Notes under the pieces: model-generated | What the model was told of the DNA's origin: nothing | The model's database searches: none | Seen by the model: the letters and a program-made list of their open reading frames with translations, nothing else | In this document: piece by piece, positions 1-7,879 of the stretch | Numbering within the stretch: the first letter of the stretch is position 1 | How the letters are laid out: each line of letters begins with the position of its first letter | Program-made: the position numbers and the translations under genes | DNA from: Gemmatimonadota bacterium | GTDB lineage: Bacteria > Gemmatimonadota > Gemmatimonadetes > Longimicrobiales > Gaopeijiaceae | DNA: 38,885 nt | Assembly: GCA_026706635.1 (NCBI GenBank) | Contig: JAPOYJ010000002.1 | Span: 1 to 38,885 of the forward strand | Reading direction: 5' to 3'

Positions 1-342
1 CTTCGCTCTGCGTTGCTCCTCGGACCAATAGCGCTGCGGCTATTGGCCCTTCGTCCCGTCTTGCCAGCGGAGCGCTTCGCCGCTCTCGGTGCTCGCGCGA
101 GTCCGCCCACGGACTGCCGCAGCCCGTGGACAGAACTCCCACGGCATTCGAGCGGCGGAGCATCCCCGCTGGACCGCTTCGCTCTGCGTTGCTCCTCGGA
201 CCAATAGCGCTGCGGCTATTGGCCCTTCGTCGCGCCTTGCCAGCGGGGCGCTTCGCCGGTCTCGGTGCTCGTCCGGGCCCGTCCACGGACCGCTGGCACT
301 TCGCCGCTCTCGGTGCTCGCGCGAGATTATCCGCGGACTGCT
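1..342. repeat. Cluster of foldback (MITE-like) elements, left copy cut by window edge
   Basis: Three pieces lie head to tail. The first (1 to about 117) starts inside an element. The second (about 118-294) is the cleanest complete copy. The third (about 298-342) is a single right arm. The complete copy starts GCAGCCCGTGGACA and ends GTCCACGGACCGC, which are inverted repeats of each other. Its arms also pair further in (CCCCGCTGG near 175 with CCAGCGGGG near 240). Its centre is a perfect hairpin, CCAATAGC-6 nt-GCTATTGG at 201-222, repeated at 25-46 in the first copy. Open frames across the block are frame-neutral shadows: the same repeat reads open in several frames and has no start signals. 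The same element recurs at seven other places in the window. Confidence 0.85.
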
Positions 343-351
343 GGGTCGGAA

Positions 352-1161
352 TCAAAGAACCGCGAAGGGGAGCCTGGTCGGCCGGGGATCCGAATCGCTG
401 GGCCGAGGCCCGCTTCCGGGCGCGGCAGGGGGCCGGTGAGGATGCGGCTCGGGCGCCTCGTGCGCGACCCGGCCCAGGAGAACCGCCGCGAGCTTGAAGA
501 CCTCCGCATGCGTGCGGATCCCCACTAGGCCCTCCAGCTCGGCACCGGGCAGCGCGGTGGCGAAGTCGCCGCCCCCCTCCCGCGCGGGCCCCGACCCCCA
601 TCCGGGCATCGCGGCAAGGGGCTGCGGGGGGACGGTCGCGACCACGAATCCGGGACGGTCCCTGCGAATGCCGGCCACCAGAGCCAAGTGGAGCACACCG
701 CCCTCGTCGCAGCACCAGAAGAACCCGTCAACGGACTCGGGCGGCTGATCCGGAGACTCCATCCAGACCAGGTGCTGGGGAAGCTGGACGTACCCGGCGC
801 GTCCGGCCAGGCCGTCCTCCCATGCGGGCTCCCCCACCGTCTCCGCTCCCCCTGCCAGCAGTGTGCGCACCGTCTTCCGTCGCACGAGCACGACCTCGGT
901 GCCAGCGCGCCAGAAGTGGTACGCGAAGAAGAGGATCCCCGCGTGTTCGTGCGCAGACTCGGGCCCTGCGCCCTCTTCGCGCAGCTCGGCGAGCGCGCCC
1001 TGCACCGAAGCCAGCATGACGAAGGCCGCCGGGTTGCCAGCATCGACGCCCCGTTCCCGAGCCTCCGCGCCGATCGTGGCGAGGCGTCGGTTCGGGAATT
1101 CGGGATCGGGGAGCAGAAGCTCGTAGGCGGTGAAGCGGGCGTACCCGTCGTGGACGGCCAT
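352..1161 (-). CDS. Hypothetical protein downstream of SLC6-type symporter
   Basis: A 269-residue soluble protein that I do not recognise. It starts MAVHDGYARF, has no signal peptide or membrane segment, and contains an aromatic and Cys-rich core (FFWCCDEGG) followed by a strand-rich stretch. The last 45 residues are Pro/Arg-rich low complexity (HPHRPPAAPGSGPRP), and the frame closes about 10 bases from the foldback cluster at 1-342, so the tail may be an extension rather than original coding sequence. It begins 18 bases after the symporter stop on the same strand, so the two are probably cotranscribed. No clear Shine-Dalgarno sequence precedes the ATG. Function unknown. Confidence 0.7.
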   Translation of the reverse strand: MAVHDGYARFTAYELLLPDPEFPNRRLATIGAEARERGVDAGNPAAFVMLASVQGALAELREEGAGPESAHEHAGILFFAYHFWRAGTEVVLVRRKTVRTLLAGGAETVGEPAWEDGLAGRAGYVQLPQHLVWMESPDQPPESVDGFFWCCDEGGVLHLALVAGIRRDRPGFVVATVPPQPLAAMPGWGSGPAREGGGDFATALPGAELEGLVGIRTHAEVFKLAAVLLGRVAHEAPEPHPHRPPAAPGSGPRPSDSDPRPTRLPFAVL

Positions 1162-1179
1162 GGGGAGGGCAGGTCAACC

Positions 1180-2670
1180 TCACATTGCGTTGCCATCGCC
1201 GGACTCCGCCCCCTCCCCGCCACCCCGCGCGGCCCGCAGCCGCCGCACCATCCACCCGTTGAGCAGAAGGAGGGCCGACAGCGCCACGCCCCACTGGATC
1301 AGGACCGACCCCACGTTGTAGGGCGAGAATAGGGTCCAGTTCTCCGCCGACCAGAAGTCGTCGCCTCCGGCCTGCGCCAGCCACCACCCCATCAGCACCA
1401 CGGCCTGCACGATCACCAGGCGGATCGCCCAGTCCCACCACCTCCCGATCCGCACGTCGGAGTCGGCGGTGTTGATGAATCTCTCGCGCCACCTGGTAAC
1501 ACCGTACCTCACCACGGCGAAGGCGAAGAAGAGGCCCGAGAACATGAGGCCGACGCCCCAGACCCAGTCCTGGTTCTGGAAGAATCCGGTCCGCATCGCC
1601 GAGGGGATGCCAAGCAGGAATCCCGCCGAACCCACGATCGCTATGGCGCGGCCGCGGGTCATGCCGAAATCGATCAGGACCCGGGCAGCCAGCTCGATCA
1701 TGGCCACCAGGCTGGACCAGGCCGCGAAGACGAGCGCCAGGAAGAAGAGCCCCATGAAGAACTGCCCTGCCGGAATCTCGGCGAAGAGCTGCGGCACCCA
1801 GATGAAGGTCAGTCCCTCGTTTCCGGCTCCCACGATCTCGCTGGCCGCCTCCGGCATCGCCGAGAAGATCGTGCAGAGCACCATGACGCCGGCCAGCAGG
1901 GACATCGAGTTGTTGCCGAAGCCGATCACGAATGCGTTGAGCGCCGTGTCCTCGCGCGACCGCATGTAGATCGCGTAGCAGAGCACGAGCCCCCACCCGG
2001 CCCCGGTGTCCCAGGCGTTCTGGGTGAGCGCCTGCAGCCAGATACGGACGTCGCCCAGCTGCCCCAGGTCGGGGGTGAATAGGAAGGCGAGCCCGTTCGA
2101 GGCACCCGGCATCGTCACCGCCTTGACGGCGAGCACCACTACCAGAACGACGAGCGACGGGATCAGGAAGCGCGCCGCCGTCTCGATCCCGCGCACCCCC
2201 TTCGAGACGACGAAGATTCCCAGGCCGATGGCGATCGCGTGGAAGAGCACCGCCTGGGGGGTCGAGTTGAAGGCACCCCAGAACTCGCCCGGCACGGCAG
2301 TCGGGATCTCTCCGCGCACGGTCGCGACGAAGAAGCGGATCGTCCACCCCATCACCACCGAGTAGTAGAAGGTGATGGCGGTCGCCACCCACGCCACCCA
2401 AGCCCCCATCCACGCGAACTTCGGCCCGATCGTCGCTACGAAGGACCCCACGGACCCTCGGCGCGTCGCCTTCCCCATCCCGAACTCCAGGATCAGCAGC
2501 GGCACGGACCAGATGAGCAGGAAGACGACCCACGCCACCAGGAAGCTGCCCCCGCCGTTGGAGGCCGCGATGCGGGGGAAGCGCCATATGTTCCCGGTGC
2601 CGATCGCCATGCCGAGCATGGCCAGCAGCATTCCCCAGCGGGTGGTGAAGACCTGAGATCGGGTGGACAC
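1180..2670 (-). CDS. Neurotransmitter:sodium symporter (SLC6/NSS family)
   Basis: A 496-residue inner-membrane protein with about 12 hydrophobic segments. Segment 1 carries the family signature GTGNIWRFP (residues 24-32), the unwound Na+ and substrate site of LeuT-like transporters. Further family features are the conserved GNEGLTF loop and the AAWSSLVAMIE segment. Members use the sodium gradient to import amino acids or related amines; the substrate cannot be read from sequence. Start chosen as GTG at 2670, because GGAAGAG lies 8 bases upstream and the family N-terminus (R-x-x-x-F-x-x-RWG) begins a few residues later. The unknown gene at 352-1161 follows closely on the same strand. Divergent from vsr. 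Confidence 0.95.
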   Translation of the reverse strand: MSTRSQVFTTRWGMLLAMLGMAIGTGNIWRFPRIAASNGGGSFLVAWVVFLLIWSVPLLILEFGMGKATRRGSVGSFVATIGPKFAWMGAWVAWVATAITFYYSVVMGWTIRFFVATVRGEIPTAVPGEFWGAFNSTPQAVLFHAIAIGLGIFVVSKGVRGIETAARFLIPSLVVLVVVLAVKAVTMPGASNGLAFLFTPDLGQLGDVRIWLQALTQNAWDTGAGWGLVLCYAIYMRSREDTALNAFVIGFGNNSMSLLAGVMVLCTIFSAMPEAASEIVGAGNEGLTFIWVPQLFAEIPAGQFFMGLFFLALVFAAWSSLVAMIELAARVLIDFGMTRGRAIAIVGSAGFLLGIPSAMRTGFFQNQDWVWGVGLMFSGLFFAFAVVRYGVTRWRERFINTADSDVRIGRWWDWAIRLVIVQAVVLMGWWLAQAGGDDFWSAENWTLFSPYNVGSVLIQWGVALSALLLLNGWMVRRLRAARGGGEGAESGDGNAM

Positions 2671-2826
2671 GGCGGGTGCTCTTCCTTGTTGGTGGGTAGA
2701 GGGCGCGGGCCCATGAACTGAGAGGTTGCGGGGGCTTGCCGCAAGGTCCCCGGCGCTTCAGGATCGTGGACGTGGGATGGATTGAAGTCGATTGAGGTTA
2801 GGGGCGAGGATGCCTACCGACGTGGG

Positions 2827-3273
2827 ATGACGGACACCGTAGACAGCGCCAAGCGAAGCGAGATCATGTCGCGCATACGCGGCCGCGACACCAAGCCGGA
2901 GATGGTCGTGCGCCGCACCGCCCACCGGCTGGGCTTCCGGTTCAGGCTGCACCGCAAGGACCTTCCGGGATCGCCGGACCTCGTCTTTCCACGCCATCGG
3001 GCGGTAATCATGGTCCACGGCTGCTTCTGGCACCGCCACCCCGGCTGCCGACTGGCCTCGACGCCCAAGTCGCGCAGGGACTACTGGAAGGCCAAGTTCC
3101 GGGGCAACGTCGTGCGCGACCGGAGGAGCGAGTCGGCGCTGGTCGAGCTCGGCTGGCGCGTCCTGGTGATCTGGGAGTGCGAGACGAGGGACGAAGCCGA
3201 GGTGGCGGAGCGGATCATGGAGTTCCTGGCACCCCTCTCGGCAAATCCGCCGGAGACCGGTGGAGGCGGGTGA
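2827..3273 (+). CDS. vsr: Very short patch repair endonuclease (Vsr)
   Basis: A 148-residue protein matching the Vsr family along its length: DSAKRSEIMSRIRGRDTKPE (an N-terminal helix with the catalytic-site Glu), the GSPDLVFPRHR strand with the metal-binding Asp, and VHGCFWHRHPGC with the catalytic His and zinc-site residues. In known members it nicks beside T:G mismatches that arise by deamination of 5-methylcytosine at methylase sites. No cytosine methyltransferase gene lies next to it in the window, so it is an orphan here. Start chosen at MTDTVDSAK, which gives the usual family length; an in-frame upstream ATG at 2782 would add 15 residues. The start lies inside the second copy of an 11-bp direct repeat (GACGTGGGATG, 2769-2779 and 2819-2829). 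A fragmented nuclease and an IS remnant follow, suggesting a decayed defence or restriction locus. Confidence 0.93.
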   Translation: MTDTVDSAKRSEIMSRIRGRDTKPEMVVRRTAHRLGFRFRLHRKDLPGSPDLVFPRHRAVIMVHGCFWHRHPGCRLASTPKSRRDYWKAKFRGNVVRDRRSESALVELGWRVLVIWECETRDEAEVAERIMEFLAPLSANPPETGGGG

Positions 3274-3297
3274 CCTCGCCGCCGCCCCAGCGATCGT

Positions 3298-3550
3298 TCA
3301 GGTGCTCGGCGACGAGAATGTAAGCCATGGATTACGTTTTGACGCCCGCTCGTCCACCTTCAGCTCGAAGATGTACGCCGCCTCGTCCAATAGGACCGCC
3401 ACATCCAGCCGACCCGCCGCCACGCTCTCCTCCGCTCGCACCTCCAGCCCCGTCCCCGACAGGAAGGAGTGGGGCGCGTCTGGAGTGTCCGGCATCGGAC
3501 TGTAGCTGGACGGCCGATCTGGATCAGAGGCAGACTGGCACCTGAAGCGA
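3298..3550 (-). pseudogene. Fragment of PD-(D/E)XK nuclease (DUF1703-like C-terminus)
   Basis: The minus-strand reading contains ESVAAGRLDVAVLLDEAAYIF followed by ELKVDE in one run, which is the core PD-(D/E)XK pattern (G-R-x-D-x-x, then E-x-K) typical of the C-terminal nuclease domain of AAA-ATPase/DUF1703 proteins. Only about 45 recognisable residues remain. The upstream part stops at the IS terminal repeat near 3552, and the open frame upstream of that merely reads through the IS end. The downstream side loses similarity after the Lys. It is most likely a remnant left when the IS inserted, not a functional enzyme. Confidence 0.6.
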
Positions 3551-3551
3551 T

Positions 3552-4090
3552 ATAGGAGGCTGTCCCAATTGTAGTTGGAGGTTGAGGTGGCTCCCGGGCA
3601 TTTCATGCTACGATGCGACCTCCTTTCCTGCTACCGGGGTGGTGAGCTCGTCCAGGTGTGCCTTGAGGATCCAGAGATCCCGGTAGCCCATGATCTTGCG
3701 GTAGGTCTGCTCGGCGTCCATGAACGAGGCGGCCGCCCAGCGAACGACCATCGAGCCATCTCGCCGGCGTGTGACCCGGCGCATCCTCTGGCGCATCCCG
3801 GAGTGGGCGTTGTCGATGAGGTTCGTGGTGCCCAGGCAGCGGCGTAGCGGGGCCGTGAGCCCGAGTTCGCTGACGGTGAACAGCTCGCCGAGTCCCTCGC
3901 GCAGGCTCCCCGCGGCGGCCGGATGCTCCTTCCCGACCCACGACGCGAACTGCTCGATCCTCGCCTTGCCATCCTTCTCGCCCAGCTTCCAGGCCGCCCG
4001 CAGAACCGCCCGGGCCTGTTCGTGCAGCTTCTTCGGCAAGTGGCCGAGAACGTTGCGCATCTTGTGGTTCCGTCCAGCCTACGCGACGGT
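3552..4090 (-). mobile_element. IS256/Mutator-type insertion sequence remnant
   Basis: The right part of an IS. The inner edge carries GAGGCTGTCCCAATTGTAG at about 3554, which resembles terminal inverted repeats of IS256-family elements (GAGxCTGTCCCAA). It is followed by the transposase 3' half on the minus strand. The other end is missing: after about 4085 the sequence changes to an unrelated junction (GGGGACCCCTTGACC near 4118) and no matching inverted repeat was found. The element is therefore truncated and not able to move by itself. Confidence 0.7.
3608..4078 (-). pseudogene. 5'-truncated Mutator (IS256) family transposase
   Basis: The reading frame gives NHKMRNVLGHLPKKL and later LREGLGELFTVSELGLTAPL, LGTTNLIDNAHSGMRQRMRR and MVVRWAAASFMDAEQTYRKI. 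These are the C-terminal half of Mutator-type transposases, including the region with the third catalytic acidic residue and the conserved [S/T]TNxIxN motif. The full family length is about 400 residues and only about 155 remain. Upstream of AGRNHKM an in-frame TAG closes the frame and similarity ends. The annotated ATG (4060) is internal to the family alignment, so this is a remnant rather than a short gene. Confidence 0.85.
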
Positions 4091-4209
4091 CAGACCCCGC
4101 CGCATAGAACCTGAATCGGGGACCCCTTGACCTGACCGGCAGGAATCGCTACGATCACTGCCCTTTTCTCTGGGAGCCTCACCACCTCACCACCAGACAG
4201 GAGCACTTA

Positions 4210-4542
4210 TTGAGCGAGCAGCCTGTTACTCACATCGCAGTTGCGGGGACGGTCGAATGGCGGCGGAGAGATGTGGCTGGATACACCATAGCCAGTTGTC
4301 CAGCACTCAATATCGTCGTCTGAGGCGAATCCGAGGCCGAGCTGAAGACGAAGCAAATCCAGGCGGTGTGGCTGGTCGTCCCCTATCTCCACAGCCAGGA
4401 CCTCCTAGACGTGTTTCTGACTCTTCGGGGTTTCGAGGTGGAGGTGACGGAAGGCATCATCCACTTAGGAGCTTCTGCGGGCAAGACACCTGTGCCGCCA
4501 GGGCCGCACTTCCACCTTCCCCTCGAACATGTCTACGCATGA
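4210..4542 (+). pseudogene. HicB-like antitoxin frame interrupted by in-frame TGA
   Basis: AGGAG at 4199-4203 precedes a TTG at 4210 by six bases. Translation gives a 37-residue piece containing HIAVAGTVEWRR and GYTIASCPALNIVV, then TGA (4321-4323), and then in the same frame GESEAELKTKQIQAVWLVV and more to a TGA at 4540-4542. Read through the stop, the whole is a HicB-like pattern: a strand pair, 'x-C-P-A-L-x-x-x-V-x-G-E-S-E-A-E', then an amphipathic helix. The interruption sits where family members usually have Gln or another polar residue (V-x-Q-G-[DE]-[ST]). The second half overlaps the next ORF by ATGA, as antitoxin-toxin pairs often do. It may be a nonsense mutant or a sequencing error. 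Confidence 0.5.
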
Positions 4543-4814
4543 GGGAAAGGGATCAGGACCTTTACCACATACTGAAGCGCGGCTATCGGCGCGTAACCAC
4601 GTTCGGCAATATCGAGGTATGGGCCAACCCTAAGGACCCCAGCGACTTCAGGGTGACCCACGCCAATCCGCCTCCTCCGCAGGAGGTAGTAGATGCCTGG
4701 ATCGAGGAGCTTGAACGGATGGAAGCCCCTAGCAGCCCGTGGACAATATCCCCCCGGCATTCGAACGGCGATGCATCCGCGCTGGCCGCTTCGCCTCGCC
4801 TGTCCACGCTGTAA
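4539..4814 (+). CDS. Small protein coupled to the HicB-like frame; possible toxin partner
   Basis: The ATG overlaps the upstream TGA (ATGA), implying translational coupling. The first 63 residues look like a genuine compact domain (LYHILKRGYRRVTTFGNIEV followed by WANPKDPSDFRVTHANPPPP) ending in a charged helix (VVDAWIEELERME). The remaining 28 residues (from APSSPWTISP) are encoded by the foldback element inserted at 4731, so the original C-terminus was replaced. It does not carry the usual HicA 'G-S-H-xx-[FY]' motif, so naming it HicA is not justified. The position after a HicB-like frame is the only functional hint. Inference: a degraded toxin-antitoxin-like pair. Confidence 0.45.
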   Translation: MRERDQDLYHILKRGYRRVTTFGNIEVWANPKDPSDFRVTHANPPPPQEVVDAWIEELERMEAPSSPWTISPRHSNGDASALAASPRLSTL

Positions 4815-4979
4815 AGCATACTTCACACTATGTAATGTCTGCTATACATTTTGCCACTCCAAGGCTGCGCTCTGCGTTGCTCCTCGGGCGAATAGCGCTG
4901 CTATTCCCCCTTCGTCGCGCCTTGCCAGCCCGGCGCCTCGCCGCTCTCGGTGCTCGGGCGGCTTTATCCACGGACTGCT
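4731..4979. repeat. Full-length foldback element with 39-bp internal module
   Basis: The element is bounded by AGCAGCCCGTGGACAA at the left and TTATCCACGGACTGCT at the right, imperfect inverted repeats of each other, with TA on each side (cTAgcag and ctgcTAg), as expected for a TA target duplication. Left-arm and right-arm blocks shared with the other copies are present (CTCTGCGTTGCTCCTCGG and CTTCGTCGCGCCTTGCCAG). The central stem is GAATAGC-GCT-GCTATTC at 4890-4906. The AT-rich 39-bp module lies in the left half. The element truncates and extends the small ORF to its left. Confidence 0.85.
4810..4848. repeat. 39-bp four-part TGTAA/TTACA module, copy 1
   Basis: Half-sites in order: TGTAA (4810), TCACA (4823), TGTAA (4831), ATACA (4844), with spacers of 8, 3 and 8 bases. 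The same 5-8-5-3-5-8-5 layout occurs at 23326-23364 and 26972-27010. The alternating inverted half-sites with fixed spacing look like a protein-binding array or a cruciform-forming segment. The role is unknown. Confidence 0.65.
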
Positions 4980-5319
4980 AGCCAGCCCTAGAGGACCGGC
5001 CGGTGTCGGCGATCAGCTTCTGGCAGGTGAGCCGCTTCCCGACCATTCTGGCGGCGATGTGGGCTCTAGTGCTTCGAGGAACGGAGCGCGGAAGGGTCAG
5101 CTAGTGGATCAGAGAAAGTCAAGTCAAGTCTATAGTCTCCTCAAATGTTTACATCCATCTCGCGGCACACACGCTCGCCGCCTGCCAGAAGTAGATCCGC
5201 CCGCCGACCCTCGTCGCTCGCAGCGAACCCACCGCCTGCTACACTCTGCCGACTGGACCGACGTGCGGTCCGCAACTACCTTGACCGCGCTCACCACTCC
5301 TCTTTCACGGAAGGACGAC
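4980..5319. other. Intergenic region upstream of the metalloprotease
   Basis: 340 bases without a supported gene. The metalloprotease frame stays open upstream through this stretch and into the foldback element, but codon content is unlike a protein and no family homology is visible, so it is treated as leader. A direct repeat GTCAAGTCAAGTC lies near 5117-5129. No convincing promoter was recognised. Confidence 0.4.
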
Positions 5320-7851
5320 ATGCGCTCACCCACCCTGATCTTCTTCGCCCTGCTCGCCGTCGTTGCGATCGGATGGACCGCCCCTGCGCCGGTATCGGCC
5401 GCCGCCTTCGCTCCCCTCCAGGAGGAGGAGCAGGAGGAGGAGGCCGAAGCGGCCGACACCGCGGACACCGACGAGGAGGAGGCCGCGGAGGAGGAGGACA
5501 CGATCACCACCTACGCCGACGTGATTACCGAGGATGCAGTGACGAGCGAGGGCCTCTTCGACACCCACATGATCGAGGAGAAGCTCTACTACGAGATACC
5601 GCTCGAGCTGCTGGGCAGGGAGATGCTGCTCCTGACGAGGGTCGCCCGCACCGCCAGCGGGGTGGGCTACGGGGGATCCAAGACGAACACATCGACCGTC
5701 CGCTGGGAGCGCAACAAGGAGCGTATCCTCCTGCGCCTGGCCAGCTACGGGAGCTATGCGAACGACACCGCGGCGATCGCCCAGGCGGTGAGAAACTCGA
5801 ACTTCGAACCGATCCTCATGGCATTCGACATCGAGGTGATGTCGGAGGACTCGACCGCCGCAGTCATCGAGGTCACCGACCTCTTCTCCAAGGACGTCAA
5901 GCTAATAGGGCTCTCCGGCTTTCGCCGCGAGGCCCTCAAGGTGAGGCAGCTGGACGACGACCGCAGCTACGTCGTGAGGGCCTCCGCCTACCCGACCAAC
6001 GTCGAGGTCCGGCGCGTGGTCACCTACGAGGCGGGCGAGGCGCCGATCCCCGCAAGCAACACGGTGTCACTGGAGATGCACCACTCGATGCTCCTCCTTC
6101 CCGAGGATCCCATGGAACCCCGTCTGTGCGACGAACGGGTGGGATTCTTCAGCAACAGCCGGATCGACTACGGACTGGACGAGCAGCGCGCCGAGACCCG
6201 GTGCTTCATCACGCGCTGGCGTCTCGAGCCCTCCGACCCCGCCGCCTACGCGAGCGGGGTCGCCGTGGACCCGGTCAAGCCCATCGTCTTCTACATCGAT
6301 CCGGCCACCCCGCCGAAGTGGATCCCCTACCTGAAGCAGGGGGTGGCGGACTGGCAGCCAGCCTTCGAGCAGGCGGGCTTCACAAACGCCATCGTGGCCC
6401 GGGACGCTCCTGCGGACGATCCGGACTGGCACCCAGAAGATGCGCGCTACTCGGTGATCCGCTACCTGGCCTCGCCGATCCAGAACGCCTCGGGACCTCA
6501 TGTCCACGACCCGCGCAGCGGCGAGATACTCGAGAGCGACATCCAGTGGTACCACAACGTCATGAATCTCCTGCGCAACTGGTTCTTCGTGCAGACGGCC
6601 GCAGCCAACGAGGACGCACGGGGCATCAGCTTCGACGACGAGGTGATGGGCGAGCTGATCCGCTTCGTCTCGGCGCACGAGGTGGGTCACACGCTCGGTC
6701 TGCCGCACAACATGCAGGCGTCGGCCGCATACCCGGTGGAGAAGCTGCGCACCCGCTTCGTGTGCGAGATGGGGGTCGCTCCGTCGATCATGGACTACGC
6801 GCGCTTCAACTATGTGGCGCAGCCCGGCGACGATACCTGCTACTACCCGGTTGTGGGGCCCTACGACAGGTTTTCTGTCGAGTGGGGGTACAGGGCGTAT
6901 CCCGGCAAGGACCGCGAGAGCGAGCTGGGCGATCTGCGCAAGCTCGTGAGGCGGATGCAGGAAGATCCGGTCTACCGCTTCTCGAGTCCGACCGGAGCCG
7001 ACCCCTCCGCGCTGACCGAGGCGATAGGCGACGACGCAATGCTGGCCTCCACCTACGGCATCGAGAATCTGAAGCGGATCGTGGAGAGGCTGACGGAGTG
7101 GACGCGCGAGGAGGGCGAGAACTACTCGCAGCTCGAGGAGCTCTACGGCAACGTCGTGACCCAGTGGCGGCGCTACACCGGCCATGTCCTGGCGAACATC
7201 GGCGGCGTGGTGCTGACGCGAAAGCGCCAGGGGCAGGATGGGGTCCCCTACGAGGCGGTGGATCGGGAGCGCCAGATGCGGGCCATGGAGTACCTAAACG
7301 AACAGGTCTTCGCGACCCCGGAGTGGATGATCGACGCCGACATCCTGAAGCGCTTCCAGGGGACTGGAGCGCTGGATATGGTGCGCGCCGCCCATTCCTC
7401 CGCGCTGAACCAGGTCCTTAGCGTGTCGCGCATGAAGAGGCTGGTGGAGCAGGAGGCCTTCCACGGCGGGGCCGCGTACTCGCTGGGCGAGATGCTCGAC
7501 GACCTCCGAAGCGGGGTCTGGTTCGAAGCGATGTCAGGAGAGGCGACGGACGCCTACAGGCGCAACCTGCAACGGGCGTACCTTGACCGGATGAAGTCTC
7601 TGATGTGGAACGACGATGCCATGGAGTCGGATGTCGCAGCCTATGCGCGCGCCCAGCTGACTACGCTGAAGGAGGAACTTGCGGCCGCTGCCGACGCGGC
7701 GACGCACGAGCCGACCAGATGGCACTTCCTGGACGCCGTCGTGCGGATCAGGACGATCCTGGATCCGGCCAACAAGCCTCCGCCGGCGGCAGTCCCGACG
7801 CCGCGGATAGTCTTCCCCTTCGTTCAGGAGGAGGCGCCGCCGGGGTTGTAG
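5320..7851 (+). CDS. Secreted zinc-dependent metalloprotease (DUF5117/DUF4953 type)
   Basis: An 843-residue protein. It has a signal peptide (hydrophobic LIFFALLAVVAIGW, then AxA-type cleavage around VSAAAFA), then an acidic low-complexity linker rich in Glu and Asp (about residues 31-65). The large globular part contains the zincin motif HEVGHTLGLPH, with His453, Glu454, His457 and His463, followed by a PSIMDYARFNY Met-turn type stretch. Such proteins occur in Gemmatimonadota and Bacteroidota and are presumed extracytoplasmic peptidases; substrates are not known. Start chosen at ATG 5320 because GGAAGGA lies just upstream and a signal peptide follows at once. The frame is open back to 4693, but that part is repeat-derived. 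Monocistronic, convergent with the SDR gene at 7880. Confidence 0.92.
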   Translation: MRSPTLIFFALLAVVAIGWTAPAPVSAAAFAPLQEEEQEEEAEAADTADTDEEEAAEEEDTITTYADVITEDAVTSEGLFDTHMIEEKLYYEIPLELLGREMLLLTRVARTASGVGYGGSKTNTSTVRWERNKERILLRLASYGSYANDTAAIAQAVRNSNFEPILMAFDIEVMSEDSTAAVIEVTDLFSKDVKLIGLSGFRREALKVRQLDDDRSYVVRASAYPTNVEVRRVVTYEAGEAPIPASNTVSLEMHHSMLLLPEDPMEPRLCDERVGFFSNSRIDYGLDEQRAETRCFITRWRLEPSDPAAYASGVAVDPVKPIVFYIDPATPPKWIPYLKQGVADWQPAFEQAGFTNAIVARDAPADDPDWHPEDARYSVIRYLASPIQNASGPHVHDPRSGEILESDIQWYHNVMNLLRNWFFVQTAAANEDARGISFDDEVMGELIRFVSAHEVGHTLGLPHNMQASAAYPVEKLRTRFVCEMGVAPSIMDYARFNYVAQPGDDTCYYPVVGPYDRFSVEWGYRAYPGKDRESELGDLRKLVRRMQEDPVYRFSSPTGADPSALTEAIGDDAMLASTYGIENLKRIVERLTEWTREEGENYSQLEELYGNVVTQWRRYTGHVLANIGGVVLTRKRQGQDGVPYEAVDRERQMRAMEYLNEQVFATPEWMIDADILKRFQGTGALDMVRAAHSSALNQVLSVSRMKRLVEQEAFHGGAAYSLGEMLDDLRSGVWFEAMSGEATDAYRRNLQRAYLDRMKSLMWNDDAMESDVAAYARAQLTTLKEELAAAADAATHEPTRWHFLDAVVRIRTILDPANKPPPAAVPTPRIVFPFVQEEAPPGL

Positions 7852-7879
7852 TCCGCGCATCGTCCGTGGCGGCCGCCAG

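Noticed and set aside
728-2587. A 619-residue minus-strand frame, and other long frames such as 28926-32009 or 10596-12233 on the plus strand
   Set aside because: They are high-GC shadows of the symporter, rpoC/rpoB and the M14 peptidase, rich in Arg, Gly and Pro, with no domain features.
4321-4323. TGA in the HicB-like frame read as selenocysteine
   Set aside because: No hairpin of SECIS type is visible just after the TGA and no selenoprotein family matches; nonsense mutation or read error is simpler.
4693-5319. Long open frame giving the metalloprotease a 209-residue N-terminal extension
   Set aside because: The extension is encoded by a foldback repeat and non-coding leader. The signal peptide and ribosome-binding site sit at the ATG at 5320.
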